DNA from: Bradyrhizobium sp. 200
Lineage (GTDB): Bacteria; Pseudomonadota; Alphaproteobacteria; Rhizobiales; Xanthobacteraceae
Length of the DNA stretch: 64,000 nt
Direction: 5' to 3'
NCBI RefSeq assembly: GCF_023100945.1
Contig: NZ_CP064689.1
Coordinates: 5,872,001 to 5,936,000, forward strand
Made by a program: the position numbers and the translations under genes. Positions within the stretch are counted from its first letter, which is position 1; each line of letters opens with the position of its first letter. Shown here in pieces: positions 25,281-34,097 of the stretch. A model generated the notes under the pieces. The model saw only the letters and a program-made list of their open reading frames with translations. It was not told the DNA's origin and searched no databases.

Positions 25281-26363
25281 CTAAAGCGCCTCGATCACCG
25301 CTTTCGCGATATCCGCCGTGCCGTTGCTGCCACCGAATTCCATCGGCTTCATGCCGCCGGCATAGGCCTTGTCCACCGCGCGCTCGATGCGCTCGCCGGC
25401 CTCTGCCGCGCTTTCAAGCCCGTGCTTGTCGGCGAGCCAGTCCAGCATCATCGCGGCCGACAGGATCATCGCGGTGGGGTTGGCCTTGCCCTGCCCCATG
25501 ATATCAGGCGCGGTGCCGTGGCAGGGCTGGAACACGGCGTAACGGTCGCCGATATCCGCTGAGGGCGCCATGCCGAGCCCCCCGATCAGGCCGGCGGCGA
25601 GGTCGGAGAGGATGTCGCCGAACATGTTCTCCGTCACCATGACGTCGAAGTCCCAGGGCCGCTTCACCAGCATCAGCGAACAGGCATCGACATAGACGCG
25701 GTCGGTCTTGACGCCAGGATGGCGTTTTGCGGCTTCATCGAACATCTCGCGAAAGAACGCAAACGCCCTGAAAACGTTCGCCTTGTCGACGCAGGTCAGG
25801 CCGCCATTTGCCTTGCCGCGCGCCTTGCGGCGTTCGGCGAGGCGGAACGAAAAGTCGAACAGCCGCTCGGACGTCTTGCGGGTGATCACGAGCGTCTCGC
25901 GCGCCTCGGTGTCGGTCACCACGCCCTTCCCCATCGAGGCGAACAGGCCTTCGGTGGATTCCCGGATCAGCACGAGGTCGATGCCGCGCTGGTCGGCGCC
26001 GACGATCGGGCTCGGCACGCCCGGGATCAGCCGCGCCGGGCGCACGCCGGCATAGAGATCGAAATGGAAGCGCAGTTCGATCTGCGGGGCGATCTCGGTA
26101 TTATCAGGGTAACGCACCGACGGCAGGCCGCAGGCGCCGAGCAGGATGGCATCCGCTTCCTCGCATAACCGGATCGTCAAGTCCGGCATCGATTTGCCGG
26201 TTGCGAGATAATTATTGGCGCCGGCCGGGGCCTCAGTGAAGCGGAATTTGAGGTCCGATGTCGCCTCGATCCTGCGCAGGACTTCCAGCGCCGGCGCCAT
26301 CACTTCAGGGCCGATGCCATCGCCCCCGAGCACGGCGATGTGGAGGGCGTTATTTGCGGACAT
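25281..26363 (-). CDS. Isocitrate/isopropylmalate dehydrogenase family enzyme
   Basis: 360-residue NAD(P)-dependent decarboxylating beta-hydroxyacid dehydrogenase. The N-terminal LGGDGIGPEVM and the metal/substrate segment TENMFGDILSDLAAGLIGGL are canonical. RESTEGLFASMGKG, in place of the LeuB-type REL(T)GGIYFG, places it with tartrate/homoisocitrate-like branches rather than leucine synthesis. ATG 26363 has AGGAA about 7 nt upstream. The true substrate is undetermined. Confidence 0.85.
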   Translation of the reverse strand: MSANNALHIAVLGGDGIGPEVMAPALEVLRRIEATSDLKFRFTEAPAGANNYLATGKSMPDLTIRLCEEADAILLGACGLPSVRYPDNTEIAPQIELRFHFDLYAGVRPARLIPGVPSPIVGADQRGIDLVLIRESTEGLFASMGKGVVTDTEARETLVITRKTSERLFDFSFRLAERRKARGKANGGLTCVDKANVFRAFAFFREMFDEAAKRHPGVKTDRVYVDACSLMLVKRPWDFDVMVTENMFGDILSDLAAGLIGGLGMAPSADIGDRYAVFQPCHGTAPDIMGQGKANPTAMILSAAMMLDWLADKHGLESAAEAGERIERAVDKAYAGGMKPMEFGGSNGTADIAKAVIEAL

Positions 26364-26382
26364 GGGGATTCCTAATTGACTG

Positions 26383-26483
26383 GTCATTCCGGGGCGATGC
26401 GAAGCATCGAACTACGATGCGCAATTGCGCATCGTAGAATCTCGAGATTCCGGGTCTGGTCCTTCGGACCATCCCGGAATGAC
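26383..26483. repeat. Intergenic palindromic repeat, family B copy 2
   Basis: Close copy of 17976-18077, with the same outer GTCATTCCGGGGCGATGCG / CCCGGAATGAC ends and an inner GATGCGCAATTGCGCATC palindrome. It lies between the dehydrogenase start and the alcohol dehydrogenase stop. Confidence 0.8.
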
Positions 26484-26489
26484 GGAGAC

Positions 26490-27560
26490 TTACGGCGTCA
26501 GCACGGCGCGGCCGACCAGCTTGCCCTTCTGTAAATCGGTGAGCGCTTCATTGGCTTTTGCGAGCGGCAGCGTCGTCACCGGAATCGGCGCGATCTTCTG
26601 GTTGCGGACGAGATCGAGCAATTCCTCGGTTTCACGCAGATTTCCGACATAGCTGCCCTGGATCGTGATCGCCTTGATCGGAATCAGCGGCAGCGCCCAG
26701 GGGGCGCCGCCACCGAACAGGCCGACGATGACGAGCTTGCCGCCCTTGGTCAGGCAATCGAAGCCGAGCTGTGTGGTCTGGGCGTTACCGACCAGATCGA
26801 TCACCGCGCGGATCGGGCCACCGGCCCTCTTGGCGAGTTGCTCGAGCGCGTCCGGCGCCTTGCCGTCGACGGTGGCGAGCGCCCCGGCGGCTTCGGCCGC
26901 TTCACGCTTGCGCGCGTCGATGTCGACGACGATGGCGCCCTTGCCGCCCAGCGCCTTCAACAGCGACAGCGCCATCAGGCCGAGCCCGCCGGCGCCGAAG
27001 ATGACGATCGGCGAGTTGAAGGCGAATTCAACCTTCTTCAGCGCGCTATAGGTGGTGACCCCCGAGCACGCATAGGGTGCCGCGGTGACGGGGTCGAGCC
27101 CTTTCAGGTTCAAGAGATACTTCGGATTAGGTACCGTCATGTGATCGGCATAGCCGCCGTCGCAATAGACGCCGAGCGAGTTCGGCTTGACGACACACAT
27201 GTTCTCGTCGCCGCCGACGCAAGTCGCGCACTTGCCGCAACCGAGCCAGGGATAGACCAGCGCGACGTCACCGACCTTGAGACCGCCTTTGTCGGCCGCG
27301 GTGACATCGGGCCCGAACGCCACCACCTCGCCGACCGTCTCGTGCCCCATTGTGCGCGGTAGCGACACGCCGCGGTCCTTCAGCGACAACGGCTTGCGGC
27401 CATGGCCGAGATCATAACCGCCTTCCCAGATGTGAAGGTCGCTGTGGCATACACCGGCTGCCTTCACCTTGATCAGCACCTGCGTACCCGTGGGCTGTGG
27501 CGTCTCCTGATCCACCTCTTTCAGGGGTGCGTTGAACTCGGCGACCTGAAAACTCTTCAT
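26490..27560 (-). CDS. Zinc-dependent alcohol dehydrogenase (MDR family)
   Basis: 356 residues from ATG 27560, chosen for the adjacent GGGAGAG. Catalytic-zinc residues are in GVCHSDLHIW and MGHETVG. The structural zinc site is CGKCATCVGGDENMC near residue 105. The nucleotide-binding motif is FGAGGLGLMAL near 190. It oxidises an alcohol or reduces an aldehyde with NAD(P). It is similar to many broad-range bacterial ADHs. Probably monocistronic. Confidence 0.9.
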   Translation of the reverse strand: MKSFQVAEFNAPLKEVDQETPQPTGTQVLIKVKAAGVCHSDLHIWEGGYDLGHGRKPLSLKDRGVSLPRTMGHETVGEVVAFGPDVTAADKGGLKVGDVALVYPWLGCGKCATCVGGDENMCVVKPNSLGVYCDGGYADHMTVPNPKYLLNLKGLDPVTAAPYACSGVTTYSALKKVEFAFNSPIVIFGAGGLGLMALSLLKALGGKGAIVVDIDARKREAAEAAGALATVDGKAPDALEQLAKRAGGPIRAVIDLVGNAQTTQLGFDCLTKGGKLVIVGLFGGGAPWALPLIPIKAITIQGSYVGNLRETEELLDLVRNQKIAPIPVTTLPLAKANEALTDLQKGKLVGRAVLTP

Positions 27561-27684
27561 CGCTTCTCTCCCGTCATTCTTGTTCTTGCACAGGCTCTGG
27601 CACAGATTTTTGGCACAGGCATTTCTCGTGGGGACATTGCCACGTCTGCCCAGCCGAGACAAACGCTGCCGGCTCTCCCGGTAT

Positions 27685-27870
27685 TCAGATCAGCGGGTGA
27701 TGGCAAGCCACGAACTGGCCGGGCGCCACGGCGCGCAGTTCCGGCATCTCGTCGCTGCTTGTTGGTCCGCCCCGGGACAACGGGTACGGAAGCGGCAGCC
27801 GGAAGGCGGCGCAATCGGCGACGGCGGTTCGCCCACCGGCACCGTCTCTGTGGGACGACGCGCTCGATGA
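27685..27870 (-). pseudogene. 3' remnant of an oligopeptide/dipeptide ABC transporter ATPase gene
   Basis: On the minus strand, one frame reads VGEPPSPIAPPSGCRFRTRCP and a shifted frame continues DEMPELRAVAPGQFVACHHP before a stop at 27685. This is the characteristic C-terminal cysteine-containing tail of OppD/OppF/DppD-type ATPases, split by a frameshift. No Walker or signature motifs remain upstream, so it is a decayed gene end. Confidence 0.72.
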
Positions 27871-27994
27871 TGCGGGTGACACCCGGCGACAGAGAGCGCC
27901 TGTTCCAGCGTACGCGGCTTTGCGGAACGAAAAGGAGACACAGGATAACACAGTTTTCCAGAACAATGCTCAATTGAGCGAGTTGGCGAAACAA

Positions 27995-28135
27995 TTAAAC
28001 CGGCCTGACCAGATCGTCACAAAGCCGCCCGAGCACATCGGCGCTGATCCGGCCATCGGCATCGATTGGCGAGACCAGATAGGGGAAGACGCCGTGAAAA
28101 TCGGTCGAGGTGGCGAATGTGCCGGCCCCGCAACA
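27995..28135 (-). pseudogene. 5' remnant of a dihydrodipicolinate synthase (DapA)-family gene
   Basis: Immediately after the TRAP2 permease stop, the minus strand encodes [20 protein letters not shown] followed by [16 protein letters not shown] and a stop at 27995. This matches the first ~40 residues of DapA-superfamily lyases and then ends abruptly where the barrel should continue (normally RAGVHGL...GSTGE). No intact start codon is in frame. It was probably the last gene of the CoA-transferase/TRAP2 operon before truncation. Confidence 0.7.
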
Positions 28136-29404
28136 TCAGAACTTCCCGTTGACAAAGTACATCGCGATCCAGGGTTGCCATATCACCAGCGCCAGACAGG
28201 ACATCATCAGCAGGATGAAGGGAATCGCGGCGATGCAGAGTCGCCCGAACGGTTGCTTGAACGCGCTCATGGCCACGATCAGGTTCAATCCTACAGGTGG
28301 CGTGAGATAGCCGATCTCCAGATTGAGAATCATGATCAACCCGAAGATCACCTTGTCGTAGCCATAGGCCGCCGCGACGGGCGCCAGCAGCGGGGCCAGC
28401 ACCAGAATCGCTTCGCCTGTCGTCATAAGACAGCCGACGAGCAGCAGCAGCACGTTGACGATCAGCATGAACATCAGCGGACTGGTGATGTAGCCCTGGA
28501 TGGCCGTCACCAGCATTTGCGGCACGCGGTGCTCGGTCAGGATGATGTTGAGGCTGAGCGCGATCGCCAGCACCGGAAACAGCGACCCGCCGAGTTTCGA
28601 GGTATCGAGTACCACGTTGTAGAAGTCGGAGAATTTCAGCTCGCGGTGAATGAAGACCTCGACCAGCATGGCGTAGCACAGCGCCACTGCCGCGGCCTCG
28701 GTCGCGGTAAAGTAGCCGGTGTAGATGCCCCCGAGCAGGATGACCGGCATCATCGCCGACCAGATGCCGTTCCTGAACGCCTCCTTGAAGTGGGCGAAGT
28801 CAAACCGCTCGGTCGGCATATGCCGGTTGACCCAGACCGAATAGATGGACAGCACGACGGTGAGCAGGATTCCGGGACCGAAGCCGGCAGCAAACAGATC
28901 GGTAACGCTGGTCTCGGTCACGAGACCATAGATGATCATCGGGATCGACGGCGGGATGATGATGCCGAGGGTACCGCCGGACATGATCGCGCCGAGCGCA
29001 AAGTTCAGATTGTAGCCGGCCTGCCGCATCGCCGGATACATGATCGATCCAATCGCCAGCATGGTCACGATCGAAGAGCCGGAAATCGCGGCGAATACCG
29101 CGCAGGAAAGCACACAGGCCACCGCCATGCCGCCCGGCAGCGGGCGGGTGATCGACGCCAGAATATTGATCAGGCGCTGGGCGATCGAGCCGCGCGTCAT
29201 CACACTGCCGCAGAGGATGAACAGCGGAATCGACAGAATCACTTCCTTGTCGAGGCCGACCCACATGTCCTCGATAATATAATCGAGTTTGGCCTGCCCC
29301 CATACAATGTGAATGTAAGCGGCGACCGACATCAGTATGACGAGCAGCGGCTGACGCAGGATCAGCAGTGCCAGGACGATTCCTACCAGCAGGAGCGCGG
29401 TCAT
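28136..29404 (-). CDS. TRAP transporter large permease (DctM family), system 2
   Basis: 422-residue inner-membrane permease. Typical motifs are IPLFILCGSVMTRGSIAQRL, ISGSSIVTMLAIGSIMYPAM and PPSIPMIIYGLVTETSVTDL. The start overlaps the small-permease stop by 4 bp. It is a different lineage from the system 1 large permease in this window. Downstream lies the DapA-family remnant in the same reading frame. Confidence 0.93.
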   Translation of the reverse strand: MTALLLVGIVLALLILRQPLLVILMSVAAYIHIVWGQAKLDYIIEDMWVGLDKEVILSIPLFILCGSVMTRGSIAQRLINILASITRPLPGGMAVACVLSCAVFAAISGSSIVTMLAIGSIMYPAMRQAGYNLNFALGAIMSGGTLGIIIPPSIPMIIYGLVTETSVTDLFAAGFGPGILLTVVLSIYSVWVNRHMPTERFDFAHFKEAFRNGIWSAMMPVILLGGIYTGYFTATEAAAVALCYAMLVEVFIHRELKFSDFYNVVLDTSKLGGSLFPVLAIALSLNIILTEHRVPQMLVTAIQGYITSPLMFMLIVNVLLLLVGCLMTTGEAILVLAPLLAPVAAAYGYDKVIFGLIMILNLEIGYLTPPVGLNLIVAMSAFKQPFGRLCIAAIPFILLMMSCLALVIWQPWIAMYFVNGKF

Positions 29405-29964
29405 TCCTGGAACTCCGGCGGCAACGGCCTCAGACCCGGCCAGGCGGAGAACAGAAAATAGCGTACCGCCGCGGACACAAATCCCAAGGGAATCGCCAGC
29501 TGGAACGGCCAGACAGCCCAGTTGAGCACTGGCGCCCTCAAGTCGGTCGCCATCGAAGACTGAACGAAGCGGAAGCCGTAATAAGCAACGATCAGCAGGA
29601 ACACTCCAGTGATGAGGTCGGCGAGACGGTCAAGTGTGGGGCCCCAGCGTTCAGGGACCAGATTGAAGGCCACGCGCGGCACCAGATGGGCGCCGGTAGC
29701 GGTGGCGATACCGATGCCGGCGAAGCTGCCGATCACCAGCGCAAACACCGACATCTTCTGTGCCGCAAATATTCCGGTGGCCTGCTTCAGCCCCATCAGA
29801 CGGACGATCGGTCCAAGCAGTTCACGTCCGAGCACATCGAGCAACAAAATCACGGCGATGAAGGTGAAGGCCGCGACGGCCACCCAGCACTCCACGGTGT
29901 GCCAGTTGACGACGAAACTGTGGGCCCAGCGCGGCGCTTCCGCCGCTTGCGAGTGCTCAGACAT
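29401..29964 (-). CDS. TRAP transporter small permease (DctQ family), system 2
   Basis: 187 residues from ATG 29964, with four predicted helices (AAFTFIAVILLLDVLGRELL first). A longer frame reaches upstream through the intercistronic hairpin but lacks a plausible start. It overlaps the large-permease gene by 4 bp. The sequence is divergent, as is common for this subunit, and the assignment is supported by its position between dctP and dctM. Confidence 0.87.
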   Translation of the reverse strand: MSEHSQAAEAPRWAHSFVVNWHTVECWVAVAAFTFIAVILLLDVLGRELLGPIVRLMGLKQATGIFAAQKMSVFALVIGSFAGIGIATATGAHLVPRVAFNLVPERWGPTLDRLADLITGVFLLIVAYYGFRFVQSSMATDLRAPVLNWAVWPFQLAIPLGFVSAAVRYFLFSAWPGLRPLPPEFQE

Positions 29965-29988
29965 TTGCTGCGCCTGGATGAGGAGTGG

Positions 29989-30022
29989 GACGGGTTCAGC
30001 CTTTGCTGCGGCCGAACCCGTC
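29989..30022 (-). promoter_or_regulatory. Intercistronic stem-loop between TRAP2 dctP and dctQ
   Basis: GACGGGTTC and GAACCCGTC form a 9-bp stem, extended by GCC/GGC after one mismatch, around an 8-nt loop, 60 bp after the dctP stop. It is the fourth example in the window of a hairpin after a binding-protein gene. Confidence 0.65.
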
Positions 30023-30081
30023 CGTTGGAAGGAAGAAAATTTGATCACTGCAAGCCTTGAGGGCGGGACGCCCTCGGTGGC

Positions 30082-31119
30082 TTACACGCCGCAGCTCGCT
30101 CGTCCAGCTTCGATGGCCTTGAACAGGGCTTCACCTTCAGGGCCGATTTCCTTGATCATAGTCGGCCATACCGGCTTGATCTTCTTGCGCCATTCCTCGC
30201 GCTGTTCGCGCGTGATCTCGACCACCTGCCCGCCACCCTTGACGTGCAGGTCTCGCAGGGTCTGCTCGAAACTGCGGATTTCCTTGCGCAGCAGATCGGC
30301 CGAACGCCGCGCAATCGCCCGCTCCAGCGCCGACTTCTGATCGGCCGTGAGCTTGTCCCAGGCGGCCTGGTTCATCACGATGATGCCGGGCGCGTCCGCC
30401 AGCTCGACCCGGGTCAGCACCGGCGCGATCTTGTTGAGTCCGGACGGCAAGTAGAAGGTGATGACCTGCGCCTGCACGTCGACCAGCCCGGTCTGGAACG
30501 CCGACGATATTTCGGTGATGCCGATCGGGTTGGGGTTGGCGCCCAGCGCCGACCACAGCGCCGCGGAGACCTTGTTGCTGGCGGCGGCGGCCTTCAGACC
30601 ATTGACGTCGTTGGGCGATACGAACGGCCGCTTGCCGATCACATCGGCCGTGCCGACCTCGGTCCATCCCAGGAACTTGACACCCTTCTTGGCGAGGCCG
30701 GCGGATATCGGCGCGGTCATGTACTTGTCGATGATGCAGTCCTGCTCGGCCATGCTGCCAAACAGGAACGGAATGCTGAGCACCGACAATTCCGGCAGCA
30801 CCAGCGCCACCGCGCCGGTCGAGAAGCCGCCCATGTCGATACGGCCGCGGGCGATTTGCTGGATGGTGTCCTGCTCATTGCCGAGCTGGGCGGCGATGAA
30901 AGGATCGATCTTGAGCGCGCCCTTGCTCTCTTCGTCGACATCCGCCACGAGGCGCTCAAGCTGCGTCACCCAGGGCGTCTTGGCAGGGGCGCCCGTGGTG
31001 TAGCGAAGCGTCGTGGCCGGCGTGCCCTGCGCCGACGCGGTCGTGATTGATGCCGCCACACCAAATCCCGCCACAAGAAATATTCGCGCGAGCGCGCTCG
31101 AACGGATCCCAGCTTTCAT
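30082..31119 (-). CDS. TRAP transporter substrate-binding protein (DctP family), system 2
   Basis: 345-residue periplasmic protein with a Sec signal peptide (residues 1-30, cleavage after ASA). The middle part SPNDVNGLKAAAASNKVSAA and GITEISSAFQTGLVDVQAQV are DctP-like, but the ligand-binding Arg of classic DctP (KxRVQ) is not obvious, so the ligand may not be a simple dicarboxylate. It lies 151 bp downstream of a CoA-transferase gene on the same strand. Confidence 0.88.
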   Translation of the reverse strand: MKAGIRSSALARIFLVAGFGVAASITTASAQGTPATTLRYTTGAPAKTPWVTQLERLVADVDEESKGALKIDPFIAAQLGNEQDTIQQIARGRIDMGGFSTGAVALVLPELSVLSIPFLFGSMAEQDCIIDKYMTAPISAGLAKKGVKFLGWTEVGTADVIGKRPFVSPNDVNGLKAAAASNKVSAALWSALGANPNPIGITEISSAFQTGLVDVQAQVITFYLPSGLNKIAPVLTRVELADAPGIIVMNQAAWDKLTADQKSALERAIARRSADLLRKEIRSFEQTLRDLHVKGGGQVVEITREQREEWRKKIKPVWPTMIKEIGPEGEALFKAIEAGRASCGV

Positions 31120-31270
31120 TAATGTTCCCTCCGATGTGTCGTTCGTCCGGTGTTCCGGATCGTCGATGGCTGCCCGCGAGATTGTCTGGAATTTCCCTCG
31201 CGAGCAAGGCCGTTCGCAGGCCGCGGATGAAAACGCCGCAGGTTAATGTTTCGCTATGCGGAGCGCGCTG

Positions 31271-32476
31271 TCAGCCGCGTGCGGCGATCGGCGTTTTGCC
31301 GGCAAAGGCTGCGATTTCATCCTCCGACAGGCCGGTCTCTTTCAGATAGGCACGCGTATGTTCGCCGAGCGTCGACATGCGTTTCGCCGCCGACACGTTG
31401 GCGCCCGACATGCGGAACGGCAGATTGAGCACCTTGAAGGTGCCGCCGCCGTCCTCGACCTCGGCCAATGCGCCGCGATGGATAATCTGCGGATCGCGCA
31501 GCGCCTCGGCCACGGTGCGATAGGCCGACGAGGGAACGCCGTGCGCATTGAGCGCTGTGAGGCACTGCTCGGTCGTGACAGTGCGCGACCACGCCTCGAC
31601 GCCTTCGATCAGGCTCGTCCAGTTCTCTCGCCGATCGGAATATTTCGCAAAGCGCGGATCATTCACCCATTCGGGGTGACCGATCACCTGCATCAGGCTC
31701 TGGAAGGTTTTCTCGCTGGCGATCGCCATCATCACGTAGCCGTCCGCCGTCTCGATCGGGCCGAACATCGGCCGCTGCGTCGGCTTCACCTCGAACTGCG
31801 ACCATTGCAGTTCGTTCAGCGTCAGGCTCAGCATCGATTCCAGCATCGAGACGTCGATGTGCTGGCCCTGCCCGGTCGCGTTGCGCTGATACAGCGCCGC
31901 CGAGATGGCGCCGAACGCGTAGACGCCGGTGAGGACGTCGGCGTGATAGATGCCGCAATAATCCGGCCGGCTTCGTCCGGGCTGGTAGGCCAGATGCGCC
32001 ATCTCATAACCGGAGGCCGCGTGAATCACCGGCGCATAGGCCGGCAGCTCCGCCGACGGCCCGGTCTGGCCGTATCCGGAGATCGAGCAATAGATCAGCT
32101 TCGGATTGAGTGCATGCAGGGATGCATGGTCGAGCTTCAACCGCCGCATCACGCCTGGACGGAAATTCTCCACCAGCACGTCCGCGGTGGTGACCAGGCG
32201 GCGGACGGCCTCCAAGCCCTTCGGCGACTTCAAATCCAGAACCAGGCTGTTCTTGCCGACATTGAGTTGGCCGAAGGCAGTCGAGCAATTGTTCCGCACC
32301 GGCGGGCGGGTCCGCATCGTCTCACCTTCCTCGGTCTCGACCTTGATGACCTCCGCTCCCATATCGGCGAGCATTCGTGTGCAATGGGGTCCGGCAATCG
32401 TGGTTGAGAAATCGAGGACCCGCAGGCCTGCGAAGCTGCCTGTCAAATTCCTCTGATCATTGCCGGCTATGGTCAT
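31271..32476 (-). CDS. CaiB/BaiF (family III) CoA-transferase
   Basis: 401 residues from ATG 32476, where GGGAG lies 9 nt upstream. An in-frame start 10 codons earlier is possible. The N-terminal GLRVLDFSTTIAGPHCTRML with ADMGAEVIKVE is the family signature. The catalytic Asp is in YHADVLTGVYA. It moves CoA between acyl-CoA and a free carboxylic acid. Its position before TRAP2 suggests it activates the acid imported by that transporter. Confidence 0.9.
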   Translation of the reverse strand: MTIAGNDQRNLTGSFAGLRVLDFSTTIAGPHCTRMLADMGAEVIKVETEEGETMRTRPPVRNNCSTAFGQLNVGKNSLVLDLKSPKGLEAVRRLVTTADVLVENFRPGVMRRLKLDHASLHALNPKLIYCSISGYGQTGPSAELPAYAPVIHAASGYEMAHLAYQPGRSRPDYCGIYHADVLTGVYAFGAISAALYQRNATGQGQHIDVSMLESMLSLTLNELQWSQFEVKPTQRPMFGPIETADGYVMMAIASEKTFQSLMQVIGHPEWVNDPRFAKYSDRRENWTSLIEGVEAWSRTVTTEQCLTALNAHGVPSSAYRTVAEALRDPQIIHRGALAEVEDGGGTFKVLNLPFRMSGANVSAAKRMSTLGEHTRAYLKETGLSEDEIAAFAGKTPIAARG

Positions 32477-32660
32477 TGCGTGAAACTCCCCGGCCTTTTC
32501 GGCCATTCGTTTTGGTTGGCGGCCGTGACCCTAAATTGTGCCGCGTCGACAGGAAAGTAGTTCGCTTAGGAACGACGGCCCCGAGCGCGCGTTGTAACGG
32601 GTAAGGAAGTTGGACCCATTCTTGCATCAGCTTGAATGCGGCTGGCACGAGGGCGTTTGC

Positions 32661-34088
32661 TTGAAGGTCTTGTTCGTCACTACTGAGATGGATGACTTTG
32701 TCCGGGTGGGCGGTCTCGCTGCCGTTTCCGCCGCCCTCCCCCGGGCGCTGCGTCGCTGGAGTGACGTCCGGGTCATGCTACCCGGTTATCGGGACATCGT
32801 CGAACAGTTCACCCACATTGAAATCGTTGGGGAATGCCCCTCTCTGGCGGAGATGCCGGCCTGCTCGCTCGGGCGGGCATCGACCAAGGATGGCCTGCCG
32901 GTTTACGTCCTGCTCTGCCCGCAACTTTACGACCGGCCGGGCAACCCCTATGGCGACGAATCGGGGCGCGACTGGCCCGACAACGACATCAGGTTCGGCC
33001 GCTTCGCGTCCGCCGCGGCCGAGCTTGCCGCGGGCACCCTGGACAAGAATTGGGCAGCGGATCTGGTCCACGCCAACGACTGGCAGGCTGCGCTGGCACC
33101 GGCCTATCTGGCATGGAGAGGCTCAAAGGTCCCCTCGATCCTGACCATCCACAACCTCGCCTACCAAGGGCTGTTCCCGCCGGACTCGCTGCGCCGGATC
33201 GGCGCGCCCGAAAGCTCCTTCCACATCGACGGGCTCGAATTCTATGACCACGTCTCGTTCCTCAAGGGTGGCCTCGTCTACGCCTCGCATCTGACTACCG
33301 TCAGCGCCACCTATGCGAAGGAGATCACGACGCGCGAGCTCGGCTGCGGGCTCGAAGGCCTGCTGCAGCGCCGCTCGAACGCCGCGCAACTGACCGGCAT
33401 ATTGAACGGCATCGACGAAAGCTGGGATCCCAGCGCCTGCGCGCATCTGGCCCAGACCTTCGCCCCCGGCGACTGGGAAGGCAAGCAGGCGAATGCCGAA
33501 TACGTCCGCAAGCAATTCGGCCTGGCGCTGTCGCGCGGTCCGCTGTTCGGCCTTGTCGCCCGCCTGGTTCACCAGAAAGGCGTCGACCTCGTCCTGTCCG
33601 CGGCCGACGAAATCATCGAGGCGGGCGGACAGATCGTGGTGACGGGCAGCGGCGAGGCCCAGATCGAACAGGCGCTGGTCAACGCGCACCGGCGCAGGCC
33701 CGATGCGATCGGCGTCGTCATCGGCTTCAACGACGCCCAGGCACGGCGGATTTTTGCCGGCAGCGACTTCACCCTGATGCCGTCGCGGTTCGAGCCGTGC
33801 GGGCTGAGCCAGATGTATGCGCAGCGGTTCGGATCGCTGCCGATCGGTCACCAGACCGGCGGGCTGGCGGAAACCATCAAGGACGGCGAAACCGGATTCC
33901 TGTTTCCACAACCGTCGGCGGCGTCCTTCCTCGGCGGCGTCAGGCGCGCGTTCGACGCCTTCGGCGCCAAGGATCGCCTCGACGCGATGCGGCGCAGCGC
34001 GATGGCGCGATCCTTTAGCTGGGATCTGTCGGCCGCCTGCTACAGCGCGCTGTATCGCAAGACGATCGCTCCTTCCATCATCGCGTGA
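32661..34088 (+). CDS. glgA: Glycogen synthase (GlgA-type GT5)
   Basis: 475-residue ADP-glucose-dependent glucan synthase of GT-B fold. TTG 32661 is chosen because GAGGG lies 7 nt upstream and the protein then starts with KVLFVTTEM as in GlgA. The normal KxGGLADV substrate loop reads RVGGLAAV, so the conserved Lys is Arg. The C-terminal EPCGLSQMYAQRFGSLPIG motif and the LVHQKGVDL region are intact. No branching enzyme or ADP-glucose pyrophosphorylase gene is adjacent, so this may be a second paralogue. Divergent from the CoA-transferase. Confidence 0.87.
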   Translation: MKVLFVTTEMDDFVRVGGLAAVSAALPRALRRWSDVRVMLPGYRDIVEQFTHIEIVGECPSLAEMPACSLGRASTKDGLPVYVLLCPQLYDRPGNPYGDESGRDWPDNDIRFGRFASAAAELAAGTLDKNWAADLVHANDWQAALAPAYLAWRGSKVPSILTIHNLAYQGLFPPDSLRRIGAPESSFHIDGLEFYDHVSFLKGGLVYASHLTTVSATYAKEITTRELGCGLEGLLQRRSNAAQLTGILNGIDESWDPSACAHLAQTFAPGDWEGKQANAEYVRKQFGLALSRGPLFGLVARLVHQKGVDLVLSAADEIIEAGGQIVVTGSGEAQIEQALVNAHRRRPDAIGVVIGFNDAQARRIFAGSDFTLMPSRFEPCGLSQMYAQRFGSLPIGHQTGGLAETIKDGETGFLFPQPSAASFLGGVRRAFDAFGAKDRLDAMRRSAMARSFSWDLSAACYSALYRKTIAPSIIA

Positions 34089-34097
34089 CGTCGACGA

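Noticed and set aside
27685..27966. Intact small gene of about 90 codons
   Set aside because: The similarity to OppD/F tails changes frame midway and has no start region, so a decayed remnant is the better reading.
29965..30048. N-terminal extension of the TRAP2 small permease
   Set aside because: The frame runs through the intercistronic hairpin and lacks a plausible ribosome site. ATG 29964 gives a normal-length subunit.
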